Assembly (NCBI GenBank): GCA_028871175.1 | Contig: JAGWNU010000019.1 | Coordinates: forward strand, 1 to 34,530 | Direction of reading: 5' to 3' | DNA: 34,530 bases | From: Burkholderiaceae bacterium | Lineage (GTDB): Bacteria > Pseudomonadota > Gammaproteobacteria > Burkholderiales > Burkholderiaceae | In this document: positions 14,581 to 21,985 of the stretch, in pieces | Position numbering within the stretch: the stretch's first letter is position 1 | Layout: the number at the start of each line of letters is the position of its first letter | The notes under the pieces: model-generated | What the model saw: the letters and a program-made list of their open reading frames with translations, nothing else | Database searches by the model: none | What the model was told of the DNA's origin: nothing | Program-made: the position numbers and the translations under genes

Positions 14581-16290
14581 ATGGATAAACCGTGGCTGAA
14601 GCAATACCCCGCCGGGGTGCCGGCCGAGATCGATGCGTCGCAGTATCGATCGCTGGCCCATCTGCTTGAGGATTCATTCCAGAAGAATCGCAACCGTCGC
14701 GCCTTTGAGTGCATGGGCAAGGTGCTGACCTACGGCGAGCTCGACACGCTGTCGCGGCAACTCGCGGCGTGGCTGCAATCGCGGGGCCTCGCGCCCGGCG
14801 CGCGCGTCGCGCTGATGATGCCGAACGTGTTGCAGTACCCGGTGGCGCTGGCCGCCGTGCTGCGCGCCGGCTATGTGGTCGTCAACGTCAATCCGCTCTA
14901 CACCCCGCGCGAACTCGAACACCAGCTCAAGGACAGCGGCGCCGAAGCCATCATCATCCTGGAGAACTTCGCCACGACGCTGCAGCAGGTGCTGCCCCAT
15001 ACGCCCGTCAAGCACATCGTGGTGGCCAGCATGGGCGACCTCCTTGGCGGCCTCAAGGGCATGCTCGTCAATTTCGTCGTGCGCAGCGTCAAGAAGATGG
15101 TGCCGGCGTGGGAGCTGCCCAACTGCGTCCGCTTCAACACGGCGCTCGAAGCCGGTGCCAAGCAGACGCTCAAGCCGACCTCGGTGGGTCCGGACGACGT
15201 CGCCTTCCTGCAATACACGGGTGGGACGACCGGCGTATCGAAGGGCGCGACGCTGCTGCACCGGAACATTGTCGCCAACGTGCTGCAGTCTGAAGCTTGG
15301 ATGAACCCGGCACTGGTCAAGCCGGGCCGCGATGGCCGCATGCTCGCCGACGGCGAGGAAATCATCACCATCACCGCGCTGCCGCTGTATCACATCTTCG
15401 CGCTCACCGTGTGCTGCCTGCTGTCGATGCGCAAGGGCGGGCTGGCGGTACTGATCCCGAACCCGCGCGACATCCCGGGCTTCATCAAGGTGCTCAAGCA
15501 GTACCGCTTCCACATGTTCCCGGCCGTGAACACGCTGTACAACGCGCTGCTGAACAATCCCGAATTCAAGGATGTCGATTGTTCCAACCTGCGCGTGGCC
15601 AACGGCGGCGGCATGGCGGTGCAGGAAGCCGTTGCCAAGAAATGGCTCGAAGTGACAGGGTGCCCGATCATCGAGGGCTACGGCCTGTCGGAAACCTCGC
15701 CGTCGGCCATCTGCAATCCGACGAATACCGACAAGTTTTCGGGCACGGTCGGGTTGCCGATCCCGGGCACTGAAATCGCCATCCGCGACGACGAGGGGCG
15801 TGATCTGCCGATCGGCCAGGCCGGCGAAATCTGCATCCGTGGCCCGCAGGTCATGGCCGGTTACTGGAAGCGCCCGGACGAGACCGCCAAGGTCATGTAT
15901 GCCGACGGCTTCTTCAAGACCGGCGACGTGGGGGTGATGGACGAGCGCGGCTACACCAAGATCGTCGATCGCAAGAAGGACATGATTTTGGTGTCGGGTT
16001 TCAACGTGTATCCGAACGAGATCGAAGGCGTGGTGGCGATGTGCCCGGGCGTGCTGGAAGTGGCCGCCGTGGGTGTACCCGACGTGCATTCGGGCGAGGT
16101 GGTCAAGCTGTTCGTGGTGCGCCGCGACCCGACGCTGACCGAGCAGAAGCTGCAGGAGTTCTGCAAGGATCAGCTCACCGGGTACAAGCGCCCCAAGTTT
16201 ATCGAGTTCCGCAACGAGCTGCCGAAGACCAACGTCGGCAAGATCCTGCGCCGCGAACTGCGCGACGAGGCGATGAAGAAGCGTGCCTGA
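14581..16290 (+). CDS. fadD: Long-chain fatty acid-CoA ligase
   Basis: This is a 569-aa acyl-CoA synthetase that activates long-chain fatty acids with ATP and CoA, normally on the inner face of the cytoplasmic membrane, for beta-oxidation or lipid synthesis. The adenylate-forming signature YTGGTTGVSKG is at 212-222, the second motif GYGLSETSP at 366-374, and the linker and FACS-type segment GFFKTGDVGVMDERGYTKIVDRKKD precedes the C-terminal lid. The lid carries the conserved Lys of KTNVGKILRREL. Length and motifs match E. coli FadD (561 aa). The start at 14581 has CAGGAGA upstream; an in-frame extension of 46 codons is rejected because it would run through the leader. It is a single gene between its own leader and a strong terminator. 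Confidence 0.93.
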   Translation: MDKPWLKQYPAGVPAEIDASQYRSLAHLLEDSFQKNRNRRAFECMGKVLTYGELDTLSRQLAAWLQSRGLAPGARVALMMPNVLQYPVALAAVLRAGYVVVNVNPLYTPRELEHQLKDSGAEAIIILENFATTLQQVLPHTPVKHIVVASMGDLLGGLKGMLVNFVVRSVKKMVPAWELPNCVRFNTALEAGAKQTLKPTSVGPDDVAFLQYTGGTTGVSKGATLLHRNIVANVLQSEAWMNPALVKPGRDGRMLADGEEIITITALPLYHIFALTVCCLLSMRKGGLAVLIPNPRDIPGFIKVLKQYRFHMFPAVNTLYNALLNNPEFKDVDCSNLRVANGGGMAVQEAVAKKWLEVTGCPIIEGYGLSETSPSAICNPTNTDKFSGTVGLPIPGTEIAIRDDEGRDLPIGQAGEICIRGPQVMAGYWKRPDETAKVMYADGFFKTGDVGVMDERGYTKIVDRKKDMILVSGFNVYPNEIEGVVAMCPGVLEVAAVGVPDVHSGEVVKLFVVRRDPTLTEQKLQEFCKDQLTGYKRPKFIEFRNELPKTNVGKILRRELRDEAMKKRA

Positions 16291-16308
16291 GTCTGCGTAG
16301 CTGCAAAG

Positions 16309-16339
16309 AAAAAGCCGCGATTCGTCGCGGCTTTTTTTT
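16309..16339. terminator. Strong bidirectional intrinsic terminator
   Basis: A 7-bp GC-rich stem (GCCGCGA at 16314-16320, loop TTCG, TCGCGGC at 16325-16331) is followed by eight T and preceded by an A-rich run. It ends fadD on the plus strand and, through the A tract, the convergent hemolysin III-like gene on the minus strand. Confidence 0.92.
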
Positions 16340-16366
16340 GGTCCGGTACAAGCAAGGCGTGGCCGG

Positions 16367-16984
16367 TCAGCCCACGTACAGGAGGATGCTGACGAACTGA
16401 CAAGCGCTGCCAGCCAGCACAAACAGATGCCAGATGCCGTGGAAGTGCCGCACCTTCTCGTCAAAGAGAAAGAAGCCGATGCCCGTCGTATAAAGCGCGC
16501 CCCCCGCCACCAGCCACCACAGGCCTGGTGTTGGCAGCGCGGCCGCCAGCGGCCCCATGGCAATCAGCACCAGCCAGCCCATCACCACGTAAATCAGCAG
16601 TGAGAACAGGCGCGTGCGGTGGCCGATCCAGAGTTCCTGCGCAATGCCGATGGCTGCCAGTGCCCAATTGATGCCAAACAGCGCCCAGCCCCATGGGCCG
16701 CGCAGCGTCACCAGCGCAAACGGTGTGTAGCTGCCGGCGATCAACAGGTAGATGGCGCAATAGTCCAGCCGCTGGAAGATGCTTTTGGCCGGGCCTCGCA
16801 GGCTGTGATAAAGCGTAGAGATTGTGTAGAGCAGGACCAGCGTCGTGCCGTAGACGACGGAGCTGACCACCTTCCAAGCGTCGTGATGCAGGGCGGACGA
16901 CGTTACCAGAACGGCCATGCCCCCCGCGGCAAGGATGGCCCCGGCCAGGTGGCTGAAGCCGTTGAATCGTTCTCCACGATACAT
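16367..16984 (-). CDS. Hemolysin III / PAQR family membrane protein
   Basis: This is a 205-aa inner membrane protein with seven hydrophobic segments. It begins MYRGERFNGFSHLAGA, and the early SHLAGA, the central LYHSLRGPAKSIFQRLDYCAIYLLIAGSYTPF and the late HGIWHLFVL are the conserved blocks of the hemolysin III (YqfA/HlyIII) branch of the PAQR family. The histidines and aspartate in these blocks are the putative metal-binding residues. The name comes from a Bacillus cereus protein; its real role in proteobacteria is not established, and proposals include membrane fluidity or lipid homeostasis. A CTGGAG ribosome site precedes the start. It is divergent from arfB across a 43-bp gap and ends at the shared terminator. 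Confidence 0.9.
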   Translation of the reverse strand: MYRGERFNGFSHLAGAILAAGGMAVLVTSSALHHDAWKVVSSVVYGTTLVLLYTISTLYHSLRGPAKSIFQRLDYCAIYLLIAGSYTPFALVTLRGPWGWALFGINWALAAIGIAQELWIGHRTRLFSLLIYVVMGWLVLIAMGPLAAALPTPGLWWLVAGGALYTTGIGFFLFDEKVRHFHGIWHLFVLAGSACQFVSILLYVG

Positions 16985-17015
16985 ACACTGATCTCCAGAA
17001 AAACCCGGTTCTTCC

Positions 17016-17021
17016 TACAAT
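17016..17021 (+). promoter_or_regulatory. Candidate -10 box (TACAAT) directly before arfB
   Basis: TACAAT ends 6 bases before the arfB ATG, so transcription would begin at or next to the start codon. No purine-rich ribosome site is present between. This points to a leaderless or near-leaderless message. The -35 is not recognisable. Confidence 0.4.
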
Positions 17022-17027
17022 GCCCCA

Positions 17028-17462
17028 ATGCCTGGCATTGACCTCACCATCACCCCCCAATTGTCCATTCCGGAGTCCGAGCTGGTCGAGCGCTTTGTAC
17101 GCGCAAGCGGACCGGGTGGGCAGAACATCAACAAGGTATCGACGGCGGTGGAGTTGCGCTTTGACATCGCCCAATCGCCGTCGTTGCCGGAGGCGTTGCG
17201 GGCTCGCCTGTTGGGCAAGCGCGACCGCCGCTTGACTGCTGAGGGCGTGATTGTGATTGATGCACAACGCTTTCGCACGCAGGACCGCAACCGCCAGGAT
17301 GCCCGTGAACGTCTGGCCGCTTTCATTGCGACGGGGCTTTCGGTGCCGAAGTCGCGCATCGCCACCAAGCCCACGCGCGCTTCCAAGACGCGCCGTCTGG
17401 AAGGCAAGCGCGCGCGTGGCGACGTCAAGCGGGGTCGCTCGGCCCGCCACTCGTGGGATTAA
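17028..17462 (+). CDS. arfB: Ribosome rescue peptidyl-tRNA hydrolase ArfB (YaeJ)
   Basis: This is a 144-aa release-factor-like hydrolase that frees stalled ribosomes lacking a stop codon in the A site. The catalytic GGQ is at residues 30-32 in ASGPGGQNINKVST, the hallmark of the class I release-factor fold. The C-terminal tail is rich in Lys and Arg (about KPTRASKTRRLEGKRARGD to the end), as needed in ArfB to occupy the empty mRNA channel. Length matches E. coli YaeJ (140 aa) and is far too short for RF1/RF2. It is divergent from the hemolysin III-like gene and convergent with the MFS gene. The start codon has no Shine-Dalgarno. Confidence 0.93.
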   Translation: MPGIDLTITPQLSIPESELVERFVRASGPGGQNINKVSTAVELRFDIAQSPSLPEALRARLLGKRDRRLTAEGVIVIDAQRFRTQDRNRQDARERLAAFIATGLSVPKSRIATKPTRASKTRRLEGKRARGDVKRGRSARHSWD

Positions 17463-17463
17463 T

Positions 17464-17479
17464 CGTGCCGATAGGCACG
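17464..17479. terminator. Small hairpin between convergent arfB and MFS gene
   Basis: CGTGCC (17464-17469), loop GATA, GGCACG (17474-17479) forms a perfect 6-bp stem in the 22-bp gap between two convergent stops. There is no U tract on the plus side and only ATTAAT on the minus side, so termination strength is uncertain. Confidence 0.45.
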
Positions 17480-17484
17480 GCCCC

Positions 17485-18804
17485 TTACATCAGCCGGGTA
17501 TCGCGCGTCTCACGCATGCAGAGCACGCCGATCAGGCTGACCACCGCGGCCGCCGACACATACATGCCCACCCAGCTCAGGCCGCCTTGCTCGGCCAGCT
17601 TCTGCGCGATATACGGCGCAATCGATGCGCCCAGAATGCCGCCCAGGTTGTACGACACGCCAGCGCCGGTGTAGCGCACGTTGGTTGGGAACAACTCTGG
17701 CAGCAGTGCGCCCATCGGCGCGAAGGTCACGCCCATCAGGAACAGCTCGATGATGAGGAACAGCGCTACCAGCGGCGTTTGGCCACTACCCAGCAGCGGC
17801 GCCATCGTAAAGCCCGACAGGATGGCCGCGATGATGCCGACGATCAGCACCGGCTTGCGCCCGAAGCGGTCCGACGCCCACGCCGACAGCGGCGTCGCCA
17901 GCCCCATGAAGACCACCGCCAGGCACAGCAATCCCAGGAAACTCGGGCGCGAGAAATGCAGCGTGCTCACGCCGTACGACAGCGAAAACACCGTCGAGAT
18001 ATAGAACAGCGTGTAGCAGACCACCATGGCCAGCGCGCCCAGCAGCGTCGGCCACCAGTGATGCGCCAGCAGCGCGGCGACCGGCACCTTCACGCGCTCC
18101 TGACGATCGATGGCCGCCTGGAAGGCGGGGGTCTCGGCGATCTTCAGCCGGACGTACAGGCCCAGCGCCACGAGTACCGCGCTTACCAAAAACGGCACGC
18201 GCCACCCCCAGCTGCGGAATTGCTCATCCGACAACGTAATCGCCAGACCGAAGAACAGCCCGTTCGATGCCAGAAAGCCTACCGAGGGCCCGAGCTGCGG
18301 GAACATGCCGAACCACGCGCGCTTGCCCGCCGGCGCGTTCTCGGTAGCCAGCAGGGCCGCGCCACCCCATTCACCGCCCAGGCCGATGCCCTGTCCGAAG
18401 CGCAGGACGCACAGCAAGACCGGCGCGAGAGTGCCGATGCTGTCATACCCCGGTACCAGTCCGATCAGCGTGGTGGAAATACCCATGACCAGCAGTGAGG
18501 CCACCAGCGTGGACTTGCGCCCGATACGATCGCCAAAATGCCCGAACAGGAACGAGCCGATCGGCCGCGCAATGAAGGCAATGCCGAACGTGACAAAGGC
18601 CGAGAGCGCCTGCGCCGTGGCCGAGCCGTGCGGAAAGAACACTGGCCCGATCACCAGCGCGGCGGCCGTGGCGTAGACATAGAAATCGTAGAACTCGATG
18701 GCAGTGCCGATGAAGCTGGCGAACACGATGCGCGCGCGGCTGTTTTCGGATGTTGCATCGGTGCTGGCCGGTGTGGCCATGGTTGGGGACGTCGATGAGG
18801 ACAT
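17485..18804 (-). CDS. MFS transporter, metabolite:H+ symporter (MHS) type
   Basis: This is a 439-aa inner membrane proton symporter with about twelve membrane segments. After a hydrophilic, Ser/Thr-rich N-terminal tail of about 25 residues comes FASFIGTAIEFYDFYVYATAAALV, typical of the MHS branch that includes ShiA, ProP and KgtP. The loop 2-3 signature GHFGDRIGRKSTLV and the RFGQGIGLGGEWGGAALLATENAP segment of this branch are both present. The second-half signature reads ASDRFGRKPVL. Substrates of this branch are mostly carboxylates, betaines or aromatic acids; the actual substrate cannot be told. A GGGAGA site precedes the start. It appears monocistronic. Confidence 0.9.
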   Translation of the reverse strand: MSSSTSPTMATPASTDATSENSRARIVFASFIGTAIEFYDFYVYATAAALVIGPVFFPHGSATAQALSAFVTFGIAFIARPIGSFLFGHFGDRIGRKSTLVASLLVMGISTTLIGLVPGYDSIGTLAPVLLCVLRFGQGIGLGGEWGGAALLATENAPAGKRAWFGMFPQLGPSVGFLASNGLFFGLAITLSDEQFRSWGWRVPFLVSAVLVALGLYVRLKIAETPAFQAAIDRQERVKVPVAALLAHHWWPTLLGALAMVVCYTLFYISTVFSLSYGVSTLHFSRPSFLGLLCLAVVFMGLATPLSAWASDRFGRKPVLIVGIIAAILSGFTMAPLLGSGQTPLVALFLIIELFLMGVTFAPMGALLPELFPTNVRYTGAGVSYNLGGILGASIAPYIAQKLAEQGGLSWVGMYVSAAAVVSLIGVLCMRETRDTRLM

Positions 18805-18851
18805 GCGGGTCTCCCGTGAATGTCTCGTTGTTATCGTGATGAGGGCCGGGT

Positions 18852-18880
18852 ATTGTGCGCCGGGCCGGCGGTGCGCTCAA
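18852..18880 (-). promoter_or_regulatory. Weak candidate promoter for the MFS gene
   Basis: On the minus strand TTGAGC (18880-18875) and CACAAT (18857-18852) are 17 bases apart, each matching 4 of 6 consensus bases. Transcription would start near 18845, about 40 bases before the start codon. Confidence 0.3.
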
Positions 18881-18915
18881 TGGATCCGCCGGCGATGCAA
18901 CGCAACGACCCATGC

Positions 18916-18942
18916 AAAAAGGCACCCGAAGGTGCCTTTTTT
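18916..18942. terminator. Porin gene terminator
   Basis: A 6-bp stem GGCACC-CGAA-GGTGCC (18921-18936) is flanked by five A and six T, so it works on either strand; the gene ending toward it is the porin on the minus strand. A second stem, GCCCGCC (18945-18951) with GGCGGGC (18964-18970), lies between it and the porin stop, giving two hairpins in series. Confidence 0.88.
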
Positions 18943-18992
18943 GCGCCCGCCAAGGAGAGGGGCGGCGGGCAAAAACAATGCGCGTCAGCGCA

Positions 18993-20174
18993 TCAGAACT
19001 TGTGACGCAGGCCGATTGCCACGCCCGTCTGGTTGGTGGAATCCGGCGTGATGAAGTACGTCTGCGACGCGGCCGGCAGGTAACCCACCGACGTCTGTGC
19101 GCCCGTTGCCGGGTTGGTCACGTAGCCGATCGAGTCCCAGTTCAGCGAGCCATTGCGCGAATACGCAGCCGTCAGGTACACGTCCGTGCGCTTGGAGAGG
19201 GCGTAGTCGGCGATGAAGTTCCACTGTTGCGGGTTGCGCGGATTCACCACTGCACCGCCGATGGTCGCTTCCTTGATGTTGTCGTAGTAGTACGACAGCG
19301 TCAGGCCGAGCGCCGTGGTGGCCTGGTAGTTCACGCCCAGCCAGTAGAGGTCGTCGCGGTGCGGCGTCAGGGCGGCGGTAGCGCCGCTCGAAGGCGCTTC
19401 GGTGTTGCCGTAGCGGTAGCCGCCCATCAGCTTGACCGGGCCCATGGTGTAGCTGGCTGCGATGGCGGCACGCTTGTCGCGGGCATACTCGTTGCCGCCC
19501 GACAGACCCAGCGCCTCGGCGGCCGTCAACACCTTCACTTCGTCGTATGCGACGCCCAAGCCAAACGGGCCGGAGAAGTAGTTCGCGCCAGCACCGTACG
19601 CCGAGTTGGCCGTCTGGCTGCCTGAGCGCTCGCCGAATGCCCAGTGGGCCTCGAACGTCACCGGGCCGAACACGGCGCCGTACTTGATCATGTTGTCTTC
19701 GCGGAAGTTCGCGCCCAGCAAGCCGACCACCGGCTCCCACTGCGTGGCGTAACCGCTCGGCGAGAAGTTCGCCATCATGTCGAAGATCGTGGTGTATTGG
19801 CGACCCAGCGTGATCTTGCCCCAGTTGCCCTGCAGGCCGACAAACGCTTGACGGCCGAACAGGCGACCGCCTTGCTGCGGCGCACCGGTGTCCATGCCGA
19901 AGCCCGATTCCAGCACGAACAGGCCCTTGAGCCCGCCGCCGATGTCCTCGACGCCGCGCAGGCCCCAACGGTTGGAAGACAGGCCGCCCGCCTGCATCGC
20001 AAGGCGCGACCCGCTGCTGCCCGGAACGGCAACCCCCGCCGCAGTCACCGCCTGCTCGTGGTTGACGTACTCGACGTTGGCGTCGACAACACCATACAGC
20101 GTCACACTCGACTGAGCCTGCGCCACACCTGCAAACGTGCCCAGAACTGCCAAAGCCAGCAGCGATTTCTTCAT
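18993..20174 (-). CDS. General outer membrane porin (beta-proteobacterial Gram-negative porin family)
   Basis: This is a 393-aa trimeric beta-barrel expected to allow passage of small hydrophilic solutes through the outer membrane. The signal peptide MKKSLLALAVLGTFAGVAQA is cleaved before QSSVTLYGVVDANVEYV, which is the conserved first strand of Burkholderiales porins. The eyelet and strand motifs SRLAMQAGGLSSNRWGLRGVEDIGGGLKGLFVLESGF and GRQAFVGLQGNWGKITLGRQYT are family hallmarks. The protein ends in LRHKF, with the C-terminal Phe needed by the BAM assembly machine. A TTGGAGA site precedes the start at 20174. It is monocistronic, with its own terminator. Ion selectivity cannot be read from the sequence. 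Confidence 0.94.
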   Translation of the reverse strand: MKKSLLALAVLGTFAGVAQAQSSVTLYGVVDANVEYVNHEQAVTAAGVAVPGSSGSRLAMQAGGLSSNRWGLRGVEDIGGGLKGLFVLESGFGMDTGAPQQGGRLFGRQAFVGLQGNWGKITLGRQYTTIFDMMANFSPSGYATQWEPVVGLLGANFREDNMIKYGAVFGPVTFEAHWAFGERSGSQTANSAYGAGANYFSGPFGLGVAYDEVKVLTAAEALGLSGGNEYARDKRAAIAASYTMGPVKLMGGYRYGNTEAPSSGATAALTPHRDDLYWLGVNYQATTALGLTLSYYYDNIKEATIGGAVVNPRNPQQWNFIADYALSKRTDVYLTAAYSRNGSLNWDSIGYVTNPATGAQTSVGYLPAASQTYFITPDSTNQTGVAIGLRHKF

Positions 20175-20551
20175 CGGTCGGTCTCCAAATCTTATTTATT
20201 GAGTTCAGCGGCAGGCAGACCCTCCGTTCCCGTCTTCCCGCCCCATGACTTTCAAACGAAGTCGCCGACTAATGTAGCAATGGGCTACTGGCCCCGGTCG
20301 AATTTTGCGAACGAATGTGCGCAAACGCGCGTTTGCTGTCTGATCTGGGCAACATGCTGTTTCTGAATCGGAAACAGAAATGCGGCAACGGTTTGGAATT
20401 CCTATTGGTTTCGGATGCGATCCCGCCAGCGACAGGGTTATCCCGTACAGTTGTGTTTGGTCGTTCCGATCTGACCAGACGCAACGCCGGATCCGAGGGC
20501 GGCCTTACAATGGCACCCGCGCCGCGCGCCATTGCCGGCGGCGCCGCTCTC
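20175..20551. promoter_or_regulatory. Porin/coq7 divergent intergenic region with palindromes
   Basis: This 377-bp gap between divergent genes is lower in GC than its surroundings. It holds a perfect 16-bp palindrome GCAAACGCGCGTTTGC (20321-20336), an overlapping inverted repeat TTTGCG-10-CGCAAA (20304-20325), and CTGTTTC-7-GAAACAG (20357-20377). TACAAT at 20506-20511 is a possible -10 for coq7. I see no convincing porin promoter and no separate gene. The coq7 frame stays open back to 20315, but nothing there resembles Coq7. Confidence 0.55.
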
Positions 20552-21187
20552 ATGTTCGATCGCTTTCTCCCTGAATTCGACCGCGCCCTGCGCGCAGTGG
20601 CTGGGGTCACCCGCGCCAGCCGTCCCAATCCCGCCGATGCCGTCGTCGCGCCCGCTGACGACGCCGCCAGACTTTCCGAGGCTGAGCGCCGGCACGCCGC
20701 TGGCCTGATGCGTGTGAACCACGTGGGCGAGGTCTGCGCGCAGGCGCTGTACCAGGGGCAGGCATTGTTTGCGCGTGATCCCGCCATCCGCGCCCAGTTC
20801 GACGAGGCAGCCCGCGAGGAGGAGGATCACCTCGCGTGGTGCGCGCAGCGTCTGCAGGAGCTGAATGACCGCCCCAGCCTGCTCAACCCGCTCTGGTATG
20901 CCGGCGCCTTCGCCATCGGCGCAATCGCCGGCCGAATTGGTGACAAGGTCAGCCTCGGTTTCGTCGCCGAGACCGAGCGGCAGGTCGAGCACCACCTCGA
21001 CGGCCATCTGGCCAGATTGCCCGAGGAGGACTCCCGCTCACGCGCCATCGTCGCCCAGATGCGGGACGACGAAATCCGCCATGGCGAAAAGGCGCGCCAG
21101 GCCGGCGGCATCGATCTGCCGGCGCCGATTCGCCAGGCCATGCGTGCTGCCTCGCGCGTCATGACGAGCACTGCCTACCGCATTTGA
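20552..21187 (+). CDS. coq7: 3-demethoxyubiquinol 3-hydroxylase (Coq7)
   Basis: This is a 211-aa di-iron monooxygenase that performs the last ring hydroxylation of ubiquinone synthesis, membrane-associated in the cytoplasm. The carboxylate-bridged di-iron ligands are visible: E60 in [10 protein letters not shown]90 and H93 in REEEDHLAW, a central Glu in [12 protein letters not shown] (E140 or E142), and E174 and H177 in DDEIRHGEK. The amphipathic helices typical of the family flank [17 protein letters not shown]. The start at 20552 ([13 protein letters not shown]) matches where the family begins, although its ribosome site is poor; the ATG at 20510 has a better GAGGG site and would add 14 residues. 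Presence of Coq7 in place of UbiF is common in beta-proteobacteria. Confidence 0.9.
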   Translation: MFDRFLPEFDRALRAVAGVTRASRPNPADAVVAPADDAARLSEAERRHAAGLMRVNHVGEVCAQALYQGQALFARDPAIRAQFDEAAREEEDHLAWCAQRLQELNDRPSLLNPLWYAGAFAIGAIAGRIGDKVSLGFVAETERQVEHHLDGHLARLPEEDSRSRAIVAQMRDDEIRHGEKARQAGGIDLPAPIRQAMRAASRVMTSTAYRI

Positions 21188-21420
21188 CGCCCGCGCCGTC
21201 GCTTGACGGCGCGCCCATGCTCCTCCGTTCGCCCGAGTCGCGCCGCCGCGGACTTCCCGCCGCCAGCGCGGTTCGGGGCCGTCGGTTCTCTCACGTGGTT
21301 TCTCCATAAACCACGCTATCTCCTTCATTTGATTGGGAAAACTGCTTCAAGCGATGGCTGGCGGTACGCTAAGTCATTGTTCTGATTGCAAATTTTCCGT
21401 CTCGCGGGCCGTTGCAAGCC
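21188..21420. other. Gap after coq7 with two perfect hairpins
   Basis: A perfect 9-bp stem CGCGCCGTC-gctt-GACGGCGCG (21192-21213) begins five bases after the coq7 stop and is a likely 3' end structure without a U tract. A second perfect 8-bp stem CGTGGTTT-6-AAACCACG lies at 21294-21315. No gene is seen in this stretch, which drops in GC toward the dcw promoter. Confidence 0.5.
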
Positions 21421-21485
21421 TTGACCGCCTAAAAGCCTTCCTCTAAAGTGGGAAACAGTGTCAGAAAGTGTAGTTTTGTGGTTTG
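21421..21485 (+). promoter_or_regulatory. dcw cluster promoter (Pmra) with MraZ-type repeats
   Basis: TTGACC (21421-21426), 17 bases and TAAAGT (21444-21449) form a plausible promoter starting near 21456. From the -10 onward GTG recurs at 21448, 21458, 21468 and 21478, giving units TGGGA, TGTCA, TGTAG and TGGTT with 5-base spacers. E. coli MraZ binds TGGGN repeats with 5-base spacers at its own promoter, so these are probably the MraZ autoregulatory sites, with only the first unit a perfect match. Confidence 0.65.
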
Positions 21486-21547
21486 AAGAGGCTGTTTTGC
21501 AGGCCATTTGACGGCGGGGCGGTCGCCGTACGGAGAGAGAATCCAAC

Positions 21548-21976
21548 GTGTTCCAGGGTGCGTCAGCGCTGACGCTGGATGCCAAAGGGCGGATGTCCAT
21601 TCCGTCGCGGCACCGCGAAGCGCTCCAGCTGCAGGCCGAGGGCCGGGTGACTGTGACCAAGCACCCGGACGGTTGCCTCATGCTGTTTCCGCGCCCCGAG
21701 TGGGAACGCTTTCGCGAGCGCATCGCTGCGCTGCCGATGGAAGCCCACTGGTGGAAACGGATCTTCCTGGGCAGCGCCGCCGATGTCGAACTCGATACCG
21801 CCGGCCGCGTCCTCATCACCCCAGAACTGCGCACGGCTGCCTCCCTTGAACGTGACGTGATGCTGCTCGGCATGGGCAGCCACTTCGAAGTCTGGGACGC
21901 CGCCACGTACACCGCGAAGGAGCAAGCCGCCATGGCGCAAGGCATGCCCGACGCCCTCAAGAATTTCTCCTTTTGA
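21548..21976 (+). CDS. mraZ: Transcriptional regulator MraZ
   Basis: This is a 142-aa DNA-binding protein that heads the dcw cluster and represses its promoter. It starts with GTG at 21548, supported by GGAGAGAG upstream. Two tandem AbrB-like half domains are visible with the family motif: [17 protein letters not shown] in the first and [17 protein letters not shown] in the second, the first having the DAKGR core involved in DNA contact. The end is [14 protein letters not shown] plus a short helical tail, matching the 152-aa E. coli protein. The next gene starts 9 bases after its stop. Confidence 0.95.
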   Translation: MFQGASALTLDAKGRMSIPSRHREALQLQAEGRVTVTKHPDGCLMLFPRPEWERFRERIAALPMEAHWWKRIFLGSAADVELDTAGRVLITPELRTAASLERDVMLLGMGSHFEVWDAATYTAKEQAAMAQGMPDALKNFSF

Positions 21977-21985
21977 TGACGCGCG

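Noticed and set aside
20315..20551. In-frame upstream extension of coq7 by 79 codons
   Set aside because: The family begins at MFDRF; the extra stretch runs through palindromes and a -10-like box and resembles no Coq7 protein. Only the ATG at 20510 remains as a modest alternative.
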